The position numbers were made by a program, and so were the translations under genes. Shown here in pieces: positions 34,801 through 46,900 of a DNA stretch of 64,000 bases. Under the pieces are notes generated by a model. The model saw nothing but the letters and a program-made list of their open reading frames with translations, searched no databases and was not told where the DNA came from. The number at the start of each line of letters is the position of its first letter. The stretch's first letter is position 1. The stretch is taken from the NCBI GenBank assembly GCA_027625915.1, contig JANTQA010000015.1, forward strand, positions 9,267,001 through 9,331,000, given 5' to 3'. Source of the DNA: Anaeramoeba flamelloides. Taxonomy: Eukaryota; Metamonada; Anaeramoebidae.

Positions 34801-35115
34801 ATTGTCTTGAATTGACGAGAAGAGGTGTAAGCCAAAGAGGTCCTGTAAATCAAAAAATTTTAGACCCAGATCAATCATTAAATTTTTGGAAAAATTTGCA
34901 AATGATCCATTTTCTTTTTTGGTTTTTTTTTTTTTTGGTGCCCTGTCTTTGTTGTTGATTTTCTTAGTTGTTTCCGGGTTTATTTGTTTTGGCTTGTTTT
35001 TTTCTTTTTCTTTTTCTGTTTCTGTTTCTGTTTCCTTTTTCTTTTTTTTTTCCTCTTCCTTCGTTTGGTTCTTTTGAGTAAAATTTCCAAGAATTTGAAA
35101 ATCTTCCAACATCAT
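31822..35115 (-). CDS. Winged-helix-like nuclear protein, three-exon model
   Basis: Three frames join in phase: exon 1 35115-34422, exon 2 34063-32882, exon 3 32567-31822. Intron 1 runs GTACAA...CAG and intron 2 GTAAGA...TAG. The product is 873 residues. Exon 3 has no in-frame ATG for its first ~56 codons, which supports it being a downstream exon. Residues ~233-273 (TRETISQRTGFNKQRISVVL then SIFKGLGFVKEQKGQLFF) look like the recognition helix and wing of a winged-helix DNA-binding domain. The pattern is reminiscent of E2F (QKRRIYDITNVLEGIGLI), but the similarity is too weak to name the family. A basic helical segment (~283-312) follows, then poly-Q, acidic, K/N-rich and KE-repeat regions. 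Exon 1 has an ~80-residue folded-looking segment (FFDLQDLFG to IEQIY). The likely role is a transcription factor. The exon 1 donor is the least certain part. Confidence 0.6.
32568..32881 (-). repeat. Intron 2 of the winged-helix-like gene, with tetranucleotide repeats
   Basis: Between a GTAAGA donor and a TTTAG acceptor lies a run of AATG, AATA and AATC units at 32690-32815 on the + strand, ending in an A run. The repeat lies wholly within the proposed intron. Confidence 0.6.
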
Positions 35116-36791
35116 TTATTTGTTTTTTGTTTAAATGTTGTGGAATTATAAATTTCAAAACTTTCTTACAATAAAAAAATGAAAATTCTTTTTGTAAGGC
35201 TCAAGAAAAGTTTTAGTTTTTGGACAAACTCGACAAAGAGTAGACTTTATTTGTTTTTGTAACTACTTTTCAACTTTTCGACTTTTTGGAATAAATTTAT
35301 TTTTTCCGCAAAAAGAGGATCAACTTTTGAATTTTTTCCTTTTTACAAGCCTTTGAGTAAATTCTTTTTCGTTTGTTTGTCAAAGAAATTTTTGGTTTTG
35401 AGAAAAGAACTTCCTTTGTTTGTGATCCTTTTGAGATTTTAACCGATTTTTAAGCCAATTATTTTCCTTTTTGAAAATTTTTTTTTATAATCTCTAACTC
35501 GCTTTTTCCAGAAAAAAGAAAGATTTAAAATTTGTGTATTCTGTTAAACCCTGCACTGAGGGTCAACTGCATAAGTTTGTCTTATTTGGGTTCTAATTTG
35601 TTGTGATCTTTTTGTTATACAAAAACAAATTTGGAATTTTGTTTTTGAATAAAGTATTATGTCCCAATGGAACTTTACTGTTATTTGAGATTTGAAAAGG
35701 GATAATATTTCAACTCATTTTCTTTTTTTCCAATCTGAAATCTATGTTAACTCTCAGATTCTTGACATCTTATACAACAAAAAATGTGGAAAACAAATAC
35801 ACATAGATTTGAAATTACGATCTTTTAGGTAAAAATTTCAATTATAAAAGGTAAAAAGATACTTAATATAAATGAAGTAAAAATATTAACCCATTTATTA
35901 TTTAAATAATAGAAGAAAATTTTCTAAATTTTTTTTTCTTTTTTGATTTGTTTGATGTTTTTGTTTTTGTAATTCTTTGTTGCAAAAAAAATGTCACAAA
36001 ATTTTCGTGAGGCTTTTTAAAAAAAAGTTTTTAGAATTCAAGTAACATTTCAAAGATTTAATTCTGTAAAGAAACCGAAATTATTAATTTCCTTTTGAGA
36101 GTGGGGGGCACTTGATGATTTATTTTTATTCTTTGAATTGTGGTTTTTTTCGGTTTAGTCAACTGAAAATTTTGATCTTTTTATTCTGCAAATTAACCCG
36201 AGTCTGAAAAAACAATGATCATATAACAAACCTCATATTGGAAAATGTACTTTCAAAAACAAGCTTTTTTTTGACCATCACTTTGGTTTTTCTGATTTTG
36301 CTTTTAAAGCCACAGAAATAAATGTAGTTTTTTTTTTTTTGGTTTTGAAGACCTAAATTTGTATTGTAGGATTTTAATTTTGAATTTTTTTTATTGGTTT
36401 TTTTCTTATTGAAAGTGAAGCAATTCCCATTACAATTTTTATTTTAATTACCTTTAGTTCTCAAAAGATAATTTCACTTTAGGGTCACTTGAATGGTCTT
36501 CGTGAACTTATGATGGAGTTTTTTTTCATTTTTTTGAATAAACAATCAGGTTAAATGTACAACTTTTAATGAGAATAAAAAAAAATTTTTTTATACAAAA
36601 ATTTTTCTCTCTTAATTAACAAAATGTCTGCAAAAGGGTGTCTTAAAAAACGATAGAATAAATTCTGTTTTGTAAAGAAGTATTCTTGAATAGATTCATT
36701 AAGTACTTTATGCTTTTTTTTTAACAAGAGTCAACACTAAAAAGGGTACATTTTTTTTGTTTTGATTTTTTTTTTTTCATTTGGAGTTTAA
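35116..36791. other. Gene-free stretch upstream of the winged-helix-like gene
   Basis: Holds the presumed - strand promoter at its left end. Otherwise T-rich sequence with no supported feature. Confidence 0.4.
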
Positions 36792-37351
36792 TTAAGGTTT
36801 ACAATCCCTGAAACTGGAAAAAAGATTATCTTGTATTGGGTGTTTCAACTTGTTATTTTGGTTCTTAGCTGATCGATCCACAACTAAGTTTGGATCGTAT
36901 AGGTGGTTGAAAAAGGCTATTTTTGACATTTTATTTTTTTTTTTTCCGAAATCGGAATTGATGAGTCTAAGATTAATTAATTGGAAGATATTTAATTAGT
37001 AATTGAGTTTTTTGTTTTCTATGTTGAAATTTTTATTTACGCTTTGTATTATTTGATGCTTGTAAAAAAAATTTTTTTTATTTACTCCTAATTCTGTAAA
37101 AGAAAAATGATAATTTCAATTGACAACCCAAAAATTAACACTTTCAATTCAATTCCTTCCAATCAATTAATCTTAGACTCATCAATTCCGATTTCGGAAA
37201 AAAAAAAAATAAAATGTCAAAAATAGCCTTTTTCAACCACCTATACGATCCAAACTTAGTTGTGGATCGATCAGCTGAGAACCAAAAGAACAAGTTCACA
37301 CACCCAATACAAGCTAATATTTTTTCCATTTTCAAGGATTGTAAACCTTAA
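36792..37351. mobile_element. Palindromic foldback element, ~190-bp arms
   Basis: The left arm (36792-36976) starts TTAAGGTTTACAATCCCTGA. The right arm (37158-37351) is its inverse, ending GTAAACCTTAA. Landmarks in both are CAGCTGAGAACCAAA/GCTGATCGATCC, AACTTAGTTGTGGATCG and TCCGATTTCGGAAA. Few differences separate the arms, so it is young or kept alike by conversion. The ~180-bp loop is non-coding and contains TTGACAACCC, also seen at 18.4 kb. Related pieces lie at 5477, 18184, 19669, 43507 and 51575. Confidence 0.85.
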
Positions 37352-37624
37352 ACAAGGGTTTACGCTTTAACCTTTAACCCATTACGAAAACGAAACCAAT
37401 TTTCAAAAAATAATGGTTATCTTAGAACATTAAAGAACAACATAATGTAATTATGGAAACAGTATATAAACAAGAAGTAGGGTTCTTAAATTAAATTTTC
37501 AAAAGAATTATGAAGATATTGAAAGATTAAAAATGTAATTTTTTGACAAAAAAAAAGTAGAAAATTATGATTTTAGAATTTTTACTCAAAAAAGTGTTTG
37601 ATTTCGAAAAATATGTAATTATTA

Positions 37625-38420
37625 TCGAAATTTTATGGGATTAGCTGCAAATAGATTTCTCTAAAATCAAAGTATGTTGTAATTGGGTCTAAATGATATT
37701 AGTGCACTCTGGCTCAAATAGCTCTAAAAAATCTATTATAAATCTTATTGCACAATAAATTATTATTTTTTTAACTAATAATCACAATGAGAAAAGTTTC
37801 ATTTTGAAATGATTTTTTTTAATTCCTTTTCTAAATCTAAAAATAGAAACTCAAAATACAGTATTCCTGGTATTTAATAATTTAGATTTGAACTTCCAAA
37901 AGTTACTACTTTTTATAATTTTTGAATATCAAAGATTATCTCAATGATCATCAACATAATAACACAAAAAATGATTAGTTTTGTTTACTTTTGATGAAGT
38001 TAATTGTAGAATCAATATATTTCCGTGATTTCAGAAATAATTTGTCAAAAAAATCTATTTGTTAATTATTTAATTTTTTCAAAAACACGAATTTTTTAGT
38101 AACTAATCTACATTTCGAGATAAATTTAAGAAAGATATTTTGTGACTTTGTAGTCTGAATATTGATAATTCATCCTTTAAATTTATAGCGAAATGCAGAT
38201 TTTTTTATTCTGAAATTGTTGTGTTTTTTTACTAATACATAGATCATTTCTAATTGATGAGATCAACAAATATTACTACTTAACTAATCGACTTTTTAGT
38301 GACACTTGAGCCATGAAAAACGAATGTTGATAAGCCCAATAACAACATACTTTGTCCCTAGGCATCTCCTCGGTATACGCTAACCCCTTAAAAAAAGAAG
38401 TCTTTAATATTTTCGAACCA
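37625..38420 (+). repeat. Dispersed repeat, uninterrupted copy
   Basis: The empty-site counterpart of 20880-22260. It has a single TAA (38104-38106) where the other copy has a 399-bp MITE, and CTAATCG near 38283 where the other has a palindromic MITE. Non-coding. Confidence 0.75.
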
Positions 38421-40660
38421 TCTATCTTAACCCACGATCTAATCTCTAAAGTCAATTTAAATCCCATAACAAGTGTTTATCTGTGAATTCCTATCTTCAT
38501 ATACCAAAGTATATTAAAAAATAGTTAAATTGGAGTAATGTGTTAAAAGTTATCAACTTGGTATACTCATACTGTCAAACCCCATGAAAATTTATTTTTC
38601 ACTTAATTTAGTTTAAGGTTTAAGCAACAGAAAGTTTGTTGATTTTTGTTAGATCAGGGAATTATTAACTTGTGGAAAAGAAATATAAACAAAATTTCAG
38701 CTTTTGAGTTGAATATCCATTTTTTTATTTTTTTTTAACACGCTTGAAATAAAGACTTTTTTTTTTTTTAATATCAAGAAACTTAATTAAAAAAAGATAA
38801 TTTTTGAAATATTCATTGAAGGGGCTATCATTTAAAAAATTTTCTTGGATTTATAAAATAAACTAAAATAAATATTTTATTATTTATAAAGATAAATATT
38901 TTTGTAATTAGCAGTTAATTATTTCAGATTTTGTAAAATAGTCAATTATTCAAGAATAAGATTACAAATATATATTTTCAATTTAAAATTCTTCTTTTTT
39001 ATTGGTTCTATTTTTTCTCTAACTGAATTTCACTTGTTGAACATTTTTTTTTATTGGGAAAGAAGATTTACAAAGGAAAAAGATCAATTTGGTTACTTGT
39101 TAATATTCAGACACTTTAGCACAAAGTCATGTATTACTTATAAAGAAAAACAATATAGCAAAGGTAAAAAATATCAAAGATTAAAAGACAATCAGATAAA
39201 AAAGTAAAAAAAGCAATCACACCAATTAAACAACTGACATCCAAATTTGTGTTCATGGGCAATTAATCAAATTAAAATAAATAAAACAAATGTATTTTTA
39301 TTTGTGGTTTTTGCCTGTTCTTTATTCAAACGAAAACATGGTGTGTTTTTTTTTTTTTTTTTTTTTTTTTTTTCCAAATTCTTCTAATCAACTATTTTTA
39401 AACCTATTAATTTTTACTTTTTTTTGGCTTCTTTTTTCTTTTTTACGTATATTTTTTTTGTAATTTTTTTGTTTGATTTTTCACCTTAAAAATTTTTTTA
39501 CTCTGTCCCTCTCATGAAAAAATGGTGAAAGGCATGATTTTTACAATTAAATTTTATTTCATAAATTTAAGTAAATAATATATTTAGATTGTAAGCTATA
39601 TTTCTGCAATAACAAAAAACTATTTGATCTTTTTTAAAACGTTTTTTTTTAATTGAAACTTTAAACTAAAAAAATCAAATGGCATTTTTTCTCTAGCAAA
39701 TGGAATAAACACCAATAAAATAAAAAAAAAAAAAACAAAACCTAAATCGGAATTAAAAAATTTTTTCTATATGATTGGAGTATAAAATTCATCCTTTTTA
39801 CTTTCCCCAATTAATGCAAAAAATCAAACTATACCAAATATTATAGTTCTTACCTTTTTACTTTTAAGAGTTTATTTGGAATTTCTAAACGTGGTTGGTA
39901 ATAAATAGTCTCAAAAAGCAAATCTTCTTAAGAAAAATATGTAAATGATGCTTAAAGTTTGTCATAAATTTCGTTTTTGTATTCAAAATGCACTCCAAAT
40001 AAAAAAGAAAAAAAAAAAGTAATTAAATACTATTTTATGATACCACAATCAACAGAATAATATTATCAACTATTTTTTTTTACTCTAAATTGTTAACACA
40101 GTTTTTAAAAATTTAAAAAAGAAAAAAAAATCCTTACAATTCTTAAAATTATAATATTTAATTACAATTCCCTTTCTTATTAAAATTGGTGTTGGGTAGA
40201 TCCCCGATGCTGAAAAAAATATTTACCTCAACCTTTTAAACTACAAATTTCAAATTTCTATTTGAATTCTTAATGCGGGGCCAAATTAATTTGTTTTGAT
40301 TTGTTTTTCCAAATAAATTACTTTTTTTTTTCAGTTTTTTATCTTATTGGTATCCGAATAATAAATCAACAAAAATATACTTCTTTTTCTTTTTTTTCTT
40401 TTTAAATCACTTTTCAAAGAAAGAGATTATAATCAGTGACACTAATTTATTTATTTAGTTAATATTTTTTTTTTATTGTAATATAATGGTTAAACTAAGA
40501 ATTTTAAACGATGACAGCAATTTTCGAATGGGAAAAAGATAATCATCCAAAATTTTTGAATATTGAAATTTCAACTAATAGTAGGTATTTTTTATCTTAA
40601 TTATAATATTGATCAAAAAATTTCATTTATTTTTACTATTTAAATTAGAAATGAAATTAT
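38421..40660. other. Gene-free AT-rich stretch
   Basis: Contains a 28-base T run at 39346-39373. No gene or element that I can support. Confidence 0.4.
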
Positions 40661-40860
40661 TACAGTCAGTTTCACTTTTAAGGCCCAAACTTTCAAGGAA
40701 ATTTAAGGCACAAAAAAATCTCAAATTAAGGCACGTTTTTTGGAATTTTTTTTTTTACAATTTATTTAACTAGAATCTGAATTTTGTACCTTAATTTGAG
40801 ATTTTTATTGTGACTTAAATTTCTTTGAAAGTTTGTGCCTTAAATGTGGAACTGACTGTA
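40661..40860. mobile_element. TA-flanked palindromic MITE, copy 9
   Basis: Termini TACAGTCAG and CTGACTGTA, with the centre slightly shortened. Moderately diverged. Confidence 0.82.
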
Positions 40861-42259
40861 TTATTATCCTAATATTTCCTGCCTTTTATATATTTTTTGA
40901 TAAAACAAAATTGATTCAAATTAATAATTTGAATAAAAAAAAAAAACACCCGATATTCTCAAATAGTTGATTTTAACAATAAAATTCCGATATATATACT
41001 CTGAATATTTGAAAAGGAATATAGCCTAATATTTTAAATGTCAAGAAAATAAATAAATATTTGTAAATAAAATAAATGATCAATTATTTCATATCTTCAA
41101 CAGATTTCACATTATTTGATTTATTTTTCTGATATTTTTAAAATAAGATAAAAGAATTAATTTTATTTCTTGATATAAAATATTCGAAATTGGCTAATAA
41201 TAAGATTTCTTCAAAATAAAAATGTTTTGCAAATTGACTTTTTTTTCTGGTTTTGGATCCAAAAACACACATAAAAAAGGATCACGATCTCAATACTGAA
41301 AATATAATTGTTAAAAAATGAACCATTTGATAAATATGATAACTCATTTCTGTAAAGTTGGTAAATAGGTTTGTTTATCAAATTTAATCATACCCTTGTG
41401 AAAATAATTACTCTATTGCCTTTGGGAAAACAAAATAAATAAGAGTTACTAGTTACTTGATCAATAAAAATCCACTAAATTTGTTAGGTGTGTTCCCAAC
41501 TTGATTTGGGATTAACCTCCTTAACTTTGAAAAAAAAAAAAATACAAAATGAATGATTTTTATCATATTTATAATCCAATCTTCTCTGTTTGAACAATCA
41601 ATATGATAAACCGAACTCTTTCTATTCTACAAACTTTTAAAGTTGTCACTTCAGGTATCTCTGAAAGAATATAATCTAATAGATGTTTGATATAATTTTC
41701 GTTTATAAGAGAGAACCTCTTTTTCCCAATTTTAATTTAGAATTTATCATTATATTTTGAGTCAAACTGATAATTCTTGTTCAGTTACTAGTTAAATGTC
41801 GATTTTTGATCAAGTATGAAGATTTTTTAAATCTTCGATCTTGTGAAAATGGTAGTGATTTTTTCTTTTTGGGAATGGTAAAAAAAAAAAAGAAAGTTGT
41901 TTGTGGGATAGAGGATCTAAAAAATCAATTATAGTTTGTTAGGAACCCCCAAACCATTAGTGTTTTCTTAAAAGTAAATTTTACTTCTGCTATTTTCTTA
42001 TTTATTCAAAAGGGATGTTGGGAAAGATGAAAATAAAATTAAAAATAAATATTACGTAATGGATGACAAAACAAAAATATTAATTTTATCAAAAGTCAGA
42101 CAAGAAAATTTGAATAATAGTCAACCCGTATTACGTAATGGGGAGTTACCAAACAAATTTCTTAAGCAACAGAAAAACAAAAGCATTCTCAAAAAAAACA
42201 AAAAAAAAAAAAAAAAAAAAAACAAACAATAAGGAATGTAAATAAATTATATTCGTAAT
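40861..42259. other. Gene-free stretch
   Basis: AT-rich. TTACGTAATGG occurs twice (about 42053 and 42132), 3' of the next gene. Its meaning is unknown. Confidence 0.35.
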
Positions 42260-42853
42260 TTAATCTTTTAAAGATTTTTCATCTGTACAAAAATTTAAAG
42301 GAACACTTCTATATTTTTTAGCAAAAAATGTATCTGTTAAAATGGATTCGACACCAGAATTAAAAATTTGTTTTTCAAATGTCTTTTGTTTTCTGATTTT
42401 TTTGGAATTCTTTTTTGTAGCCAAAATATTTTTACCACTTTCGTCAAGCACAGCAACACCAATGCCAAATTTTTGATTTGATCTGATTTTTTTTTTTAAT
42501 TCTTTTCGGTCTTGATCTAAATGGGTTACTTGAGCTGTTCGCTTTCTTGTAAAGTCGAAATCTTCTTTTTCATCTTCAAGATCATAATCTTTTGGCTTTG
42601 AAACAGCTTCAAGGATTTCTTGAGGAAGAAGTTTGTCTTTTTCTTCTTCTTCTTTTTGTTGTTTTCCTTGATTCTCAATATTTCTTGTTGTTTCTTTTTC
42701 ATTATCGTCTGATTTTTTCTTGCGTCTTTTTTTTTTTTTTTTTTTTTTTGTTGGTTTGAGTTTGTATTTATTACGTTGATGTTTAGGCCTATTACTTGAG
42801 ACCTCAAGTGGTTTGTCTTCGTCTTCGTTATTATTATTCACTAAATCACTCAT
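42260..42853 (-). CDS. Lysine-rich, probably nucleolar protein (NOL7/UTP16-like?)
   Basis: A 197-residue single-exon frame with its own ATG. The N-terminal half is acidic then strongly basic (KPTKKKKKKKRRKKK, about residues 35-50), typical of a nuclear or nucleolar signal. A short motif KLLPQEILEAV (~75-85) resembles the LLP-x-x-(V/I)LE segment near the start of the NOL7/UTP16 ribosome-biogenesis family. The C-terminal region, with GIGVAVLDESGKNILATKK then FEKQIFNSGVESILTDTFFAKKYRSVPLNF, has roughly the same order of elements as that family's conserved tail. This is a pattern match by eye and is weak. If right, it would act in 18S pre-rRNA processing with the U3 snoRNP. The low-complexity basic runs alone would not separate it from other nuclear proteins. 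Confidence 0.6.
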   Translation of the reverse strand: MSDLVNNNNEDEDKPLEVSSNRPKHQRNKYKLKPTKKKKKKKRRKKKSDDNEKETTRNIENQGKQQKEEEEKDKLLPQEILEAVSKPKDYDLEDEKEDFDFTRKRTAQVTHLDQDRKELKKKIRSNQKFGIGVAVLDESGKNILATKKNSKKIRKQKTFEKQIFNSGVESILTDTFFAKKYRSVPLNFCTDEKSLKD

Positions 42854-43506
42854 ATGTTTGGAAAAACTTGCTTGTGGATTATTGAGAAAAAATGAAAAAT
42901 GAGTGTGATTGTTGAGGTTAATAAAATACTAAATCACTGTTGGTCTTTTGGGTGTCGCTTTAAATTAGATTAGCATGGAGTTTTTGAGTTGTTTATTTGT
43001 TCTTGGTTAAAATCTTCATTGGAATTATTCCTAATCCAAAGATTTATAAATAAGAATCTTTTTTTAGATCTCTAGTAAGGTTATGAAAAGTAGAATTTAT
43101 AGAAATTACTCAAATTTGTGTTTACAAGAATGTGGAAGTAACATAAAATATGGACACATCTGGATAAAAGGATAATTTTGTTAAAGAAATCTTTAATCCG
43201 TACTTTTTTTTACCTCCTTTTGAAATGCGATTAGACTTTTCTAACGAAAAACATTGTGAAAATCAAGGGTGTTGTGGAGTCTGTTGGTAAGGTTTCATTT
43301 TTACAAATGGAAATGAAAACTAATTTTACTTGATTAAAAAACGTAATACAATTAAAAACGATGCTATTACCTAGGTTTTCATCCCGTGGAATGATCAGAA
43401 TGTTAAAAAGGGTTACTATTGAATTTAATTCTTATTATTTCTGTTTATTTCTAATATTCGTAAAAATTTAAGATTAAAAGAGGACTAAAAATTTGTCTCA
43501 TCAATT
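42854..43506. other. 5' flank of the lysine-rich gene
   Basis: Presumed promoter side. No element recognised. Confidence 0.35.
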
Positions 43507-43650
43507 AAGGAATACAATCCCAAAAGAATTAAAAAATCTATGATTGTATTTGTGCGACTGCTTGTTATTTTGGTTATTTGCTGATAGATCCTCAACTTGG
43601 TTTGAATTTTAAAGGTTGATAAAAATTCAATTTATTTGTATTTTTTTACG
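43507..43650 (+). repeat. Fragment of the foldback family
   Basis: AAGGAATACAATCCC, TGTTATTTTGGTTATTTGCT and GATAGATCCTCAACTTGGTT follow the left-arm order of the element at 36792. One arm only. Confidence 0.55.
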
Positions 43651-43751
43651 ACTTTTTACTTTTTTCAAATAACAAAAGTTATTAATGAAACACACACAAA
43701 TATATATAGTAATTTTATATATTGGTATAATATTTTTCCAATTATATTTAT

Positions 43752-43949
43752 TACCAGTTCCACTCATAAGGTACAAACTTTAAGAGAAAAAGAAGGCACA
43801 AAATAAATACCAAATATAAGCACACTTTTTGGATTCTAGAAAAATAAACCTGGGAAACACAAAATAACTAAAATGTGACTTAATTTTTGAATCTTTGGTA
43901 TCTTAAATTTCACTGAGAGTTGGTACCTTAAAATCAAAAGTGACTTTAT
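43752..43949. mobile_element. Decayed palindromic MITE, copy 10
   Basis: Follows the same plan as 939-1139 (CCAGTTCCACTCATAAGGTA ... TTGGTACCTTAAAATCAAAA) at ~200 bp, but with many differences. The oldest copy seen. Confidence 0.6.
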
Positions 43950-46900
43950 TTAAAGGAATTTTAAAATTAATTAACCATACATTTTTCTCTTAATAACTTT
44001 TTTTCATTAAAATGTAATAAAAAGGCACGTTCAAATATACATCAGTATATTCTCAAGCTACCAACACAATCAAGATGTTGGAAATAATCTGTTTAAGGAA
44101 CTTAAAAAGAAAATAAAAATAGAAAAGATCTTTAACTTTTTTCTTATTTTTTTTACAATAGAAAGTTATAAATAATATTATTAAAGTAAAATTTTGGTTG
44201 TTTCTTTGAATTTTTAATTAAAATACAAAGAAACATTCCCTTGTAATTAAAATAAGCTGGTAATAACAAGAAAGGAATTATTTATTTTGAAAAATGTATA
44301 ATAAAAAAGAGTACAAAACTTTTATTATATGTCCCCACGACCCAAAAAAACACTAAAAATTGAAAACTGATCAAATACATTCCATTAGAAAAATTAAAAA
44401 AACAAAATGATAAAATTAAAATAAATAAAGTTTCAATTTAACTTTTTCTTGACAACATTTTTTTTGCCAAAATGATTGAATTCAAACTTGAAATTATGTA
44501 TATTTCTATCTACAATATCTTATTTTAACTCATTTACTAAAACAAATTCTAAATTATGGGAATTGTATTTTCACAAAAGGCATTAATTTGGTCTTCAGAT
44601 GTTTTTTATTTTTAAATAGTAATTAAAAAAAATAAAAGAAAAAAGACAAACTCTCTGTAAAAGTATTCTAATTTAATATATTAACTTATTAGTTGATTTC
44701 AAAATTTTCTCAACCCGAATTTTTCAAAAAAAAATAAAAAAGTGTAAAGTAATTTCAAAAAATATTTTCGATATTCAAAAGTTGAGATTGTTTTTATTCT
44801 AAAAAATTTTATACCAGTAGTTAATTGAATTAAGTTATAAGTTCAGATTTCGAAAAATATTAATCAGAAAAAAATAGTGCTTAATTGTATTATTGACATA
44901 TAAGATTCAATTTTAACAAATAAACAATATACGCTTATATATTTTTTTAATAAATTATTTTTTTGAACTTTTAAACAATACCAACTTTGAATATATGAAA
45001 AGGCTGATAATAACTAAATAAACAAATGTTTTTTTTTTTTTTTTTTCATTTCTGTGACTTGGAACCACAAGTATAAAAAAGCATTCTTTCATGAAATCAA
45101 ATATAAATAATAATAAATTTTTTAGATCATTTTATACAAATGGCAGTATTTCTATTTAATAAAATGAAAATCTTTAAAATAAAAAAATTGTGATAATCTT
45201 AAATTTTTATACAAGTAAAATATGTTCTGATTAAATGTAAATAATTGTTATTAAATGGGGATCTTTTTTTTTTAAAAAAAAAGATGGGTAAAAAAAAAAC
45301 ATTATTTCCTTTATTTAAGGTTTAGCCTATTATTTGAAATATTTTGATTCAAAATTCTTGTTTTTGAACCATTTATTGGGAAAGAAAATTATTTACATTA
45401 TATAATAAAAAATATAGGATTCGCCTAGACATGTATTATCAATAGTTTTTATTGGTATCGTTGTCCACATGACAATAAATCGGGAGTCAATTTATTACAA
45501 TCTAATTGGTATTTTCGTGTTAAAAAAGTTTTTGCCACTTTAAAAATGGATCAAAACAAATTTCAACCACTATTTTAAATCTGGGCAATTGTCTAATTTC
45601 TTTATTTAGATTTCATTTTTTAAAATTAATTGTTTTTTTTTTGATCTTTATATTTTATTTTTTTTTTTTTTTTTGATGAAAACCATATTAATTATTTGAA
45701 ATTTAAGAGAAGTTTAAGAGAAAATTTGATTAATATAAGGCTTTAATTTATGAAGTCAATATTTTAACTTTTTTTTTTTATAATTTTATTGGATTATAAA
45801 TTTGTGCAAGAAGATGTTGGACAAATTTTGGAATAGTCTCATTAAAATAACTATTTGACCAATGTTTTAACACACACTTATGTATTGAAAATACAAATAG
45901 TGACTTAATTAACATTGGAATTTGAACCAAATTAACAATTTTTCTATTTAAAAATGGAAATTTTATTTATCTCTTTCAAAAGTTTAAGGAATGTTTCAGA
46001 TAATTTTAAAATGGAAAAAAAGATTAATTGCACACGTAGGACCATGGTATTTCTCATAAAAAGTCGATTTGAATATAATAAAAAAAAAAAAATTAAATAT
46101 TGAAACAAACAAAATATTATTATGTACATATCTCTTCCCTTGCTTTTATAACAGATTTTTATAACATTTTTTTTTTAATTGGGATTTTTTTTATTAAATA
46201 AAAGATACATCTCTTTTGTGGTTTCTTAAAGACTTTGTTGAGATTATGTACAGCGTCATAGTAAATTGTGGTGTTTTATTTGTTTTTTTTTTTGAAATGT
46301 TAAATTTCAAATTAAAAAAAAAATTGACTGTTAGAAAAATTCTTTTAAAAAGAGATAGTTTCGCCCTTAATGGATACAATGGTAATATATTATGGAATGT
46401 ATTTTTGATTACCTTTTTTTTTTTTTTTGTTTTTTTTGAAAGTATGCAGAGCTATAACAACTTTAAAACCAACCACCTTCTGGCAAAAATGTCCATTGTT
46501 GATTTTCACACGAGTTTCTTTGATTTTTATGAAAACAATTACTTTCAAATCAATAATTTATTCCATTTTCATTCAAAATAAGTATAAAATGCCACAATAA
46601 AATCTTGGGAGGGGAATAAAAGTTAAACTATTTCACATATCAAAAAGGTAGATAAGATAATTCAATTTAGTATTCTTTTCTGGTATTTTATACTTGCTAT
46701 GAAAAAAATTGAAAAAATTATTTTACAGAAAGTACTTTAAATTAAAAAAAATCAACGAGAAACAACAAAAAAATAAATAATTATTCTCTAATCTTCATAA
46801 AAAAAGTAAAAAAGTGAAAATTTTGACTTTATGGTACCTACTCCCTTAATAGGAATAATAAACGATTTTGCAATTATTAATTTAAGAACTATAGTCCAAA

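Noticed and set aside
34378-35115. Exon 1 of the winged-helix-like gene as the start of a cyclic-nucleotide phosphodiesterase domain
   Set aside because: The helix pattern loosely fits the N-terminal part of that domain, but the required HN-x2-HA-x-DV metal site does not follow in any frame.
939-43949. Recurring ~200-bp repeats as a CRISPR array
   Set aside because: Copies are kilobases apart, palindromic and flanked by TA, as transposons are. There is no regular spacer pattern, and the genome is eukaryotic.
46216-46581. 121-codon open frame on the + strand
   Set aside because: F/L/N/K-rich composition, no motif and no recognisable splice partners. Typical of chance frames in T-rich DNA here.
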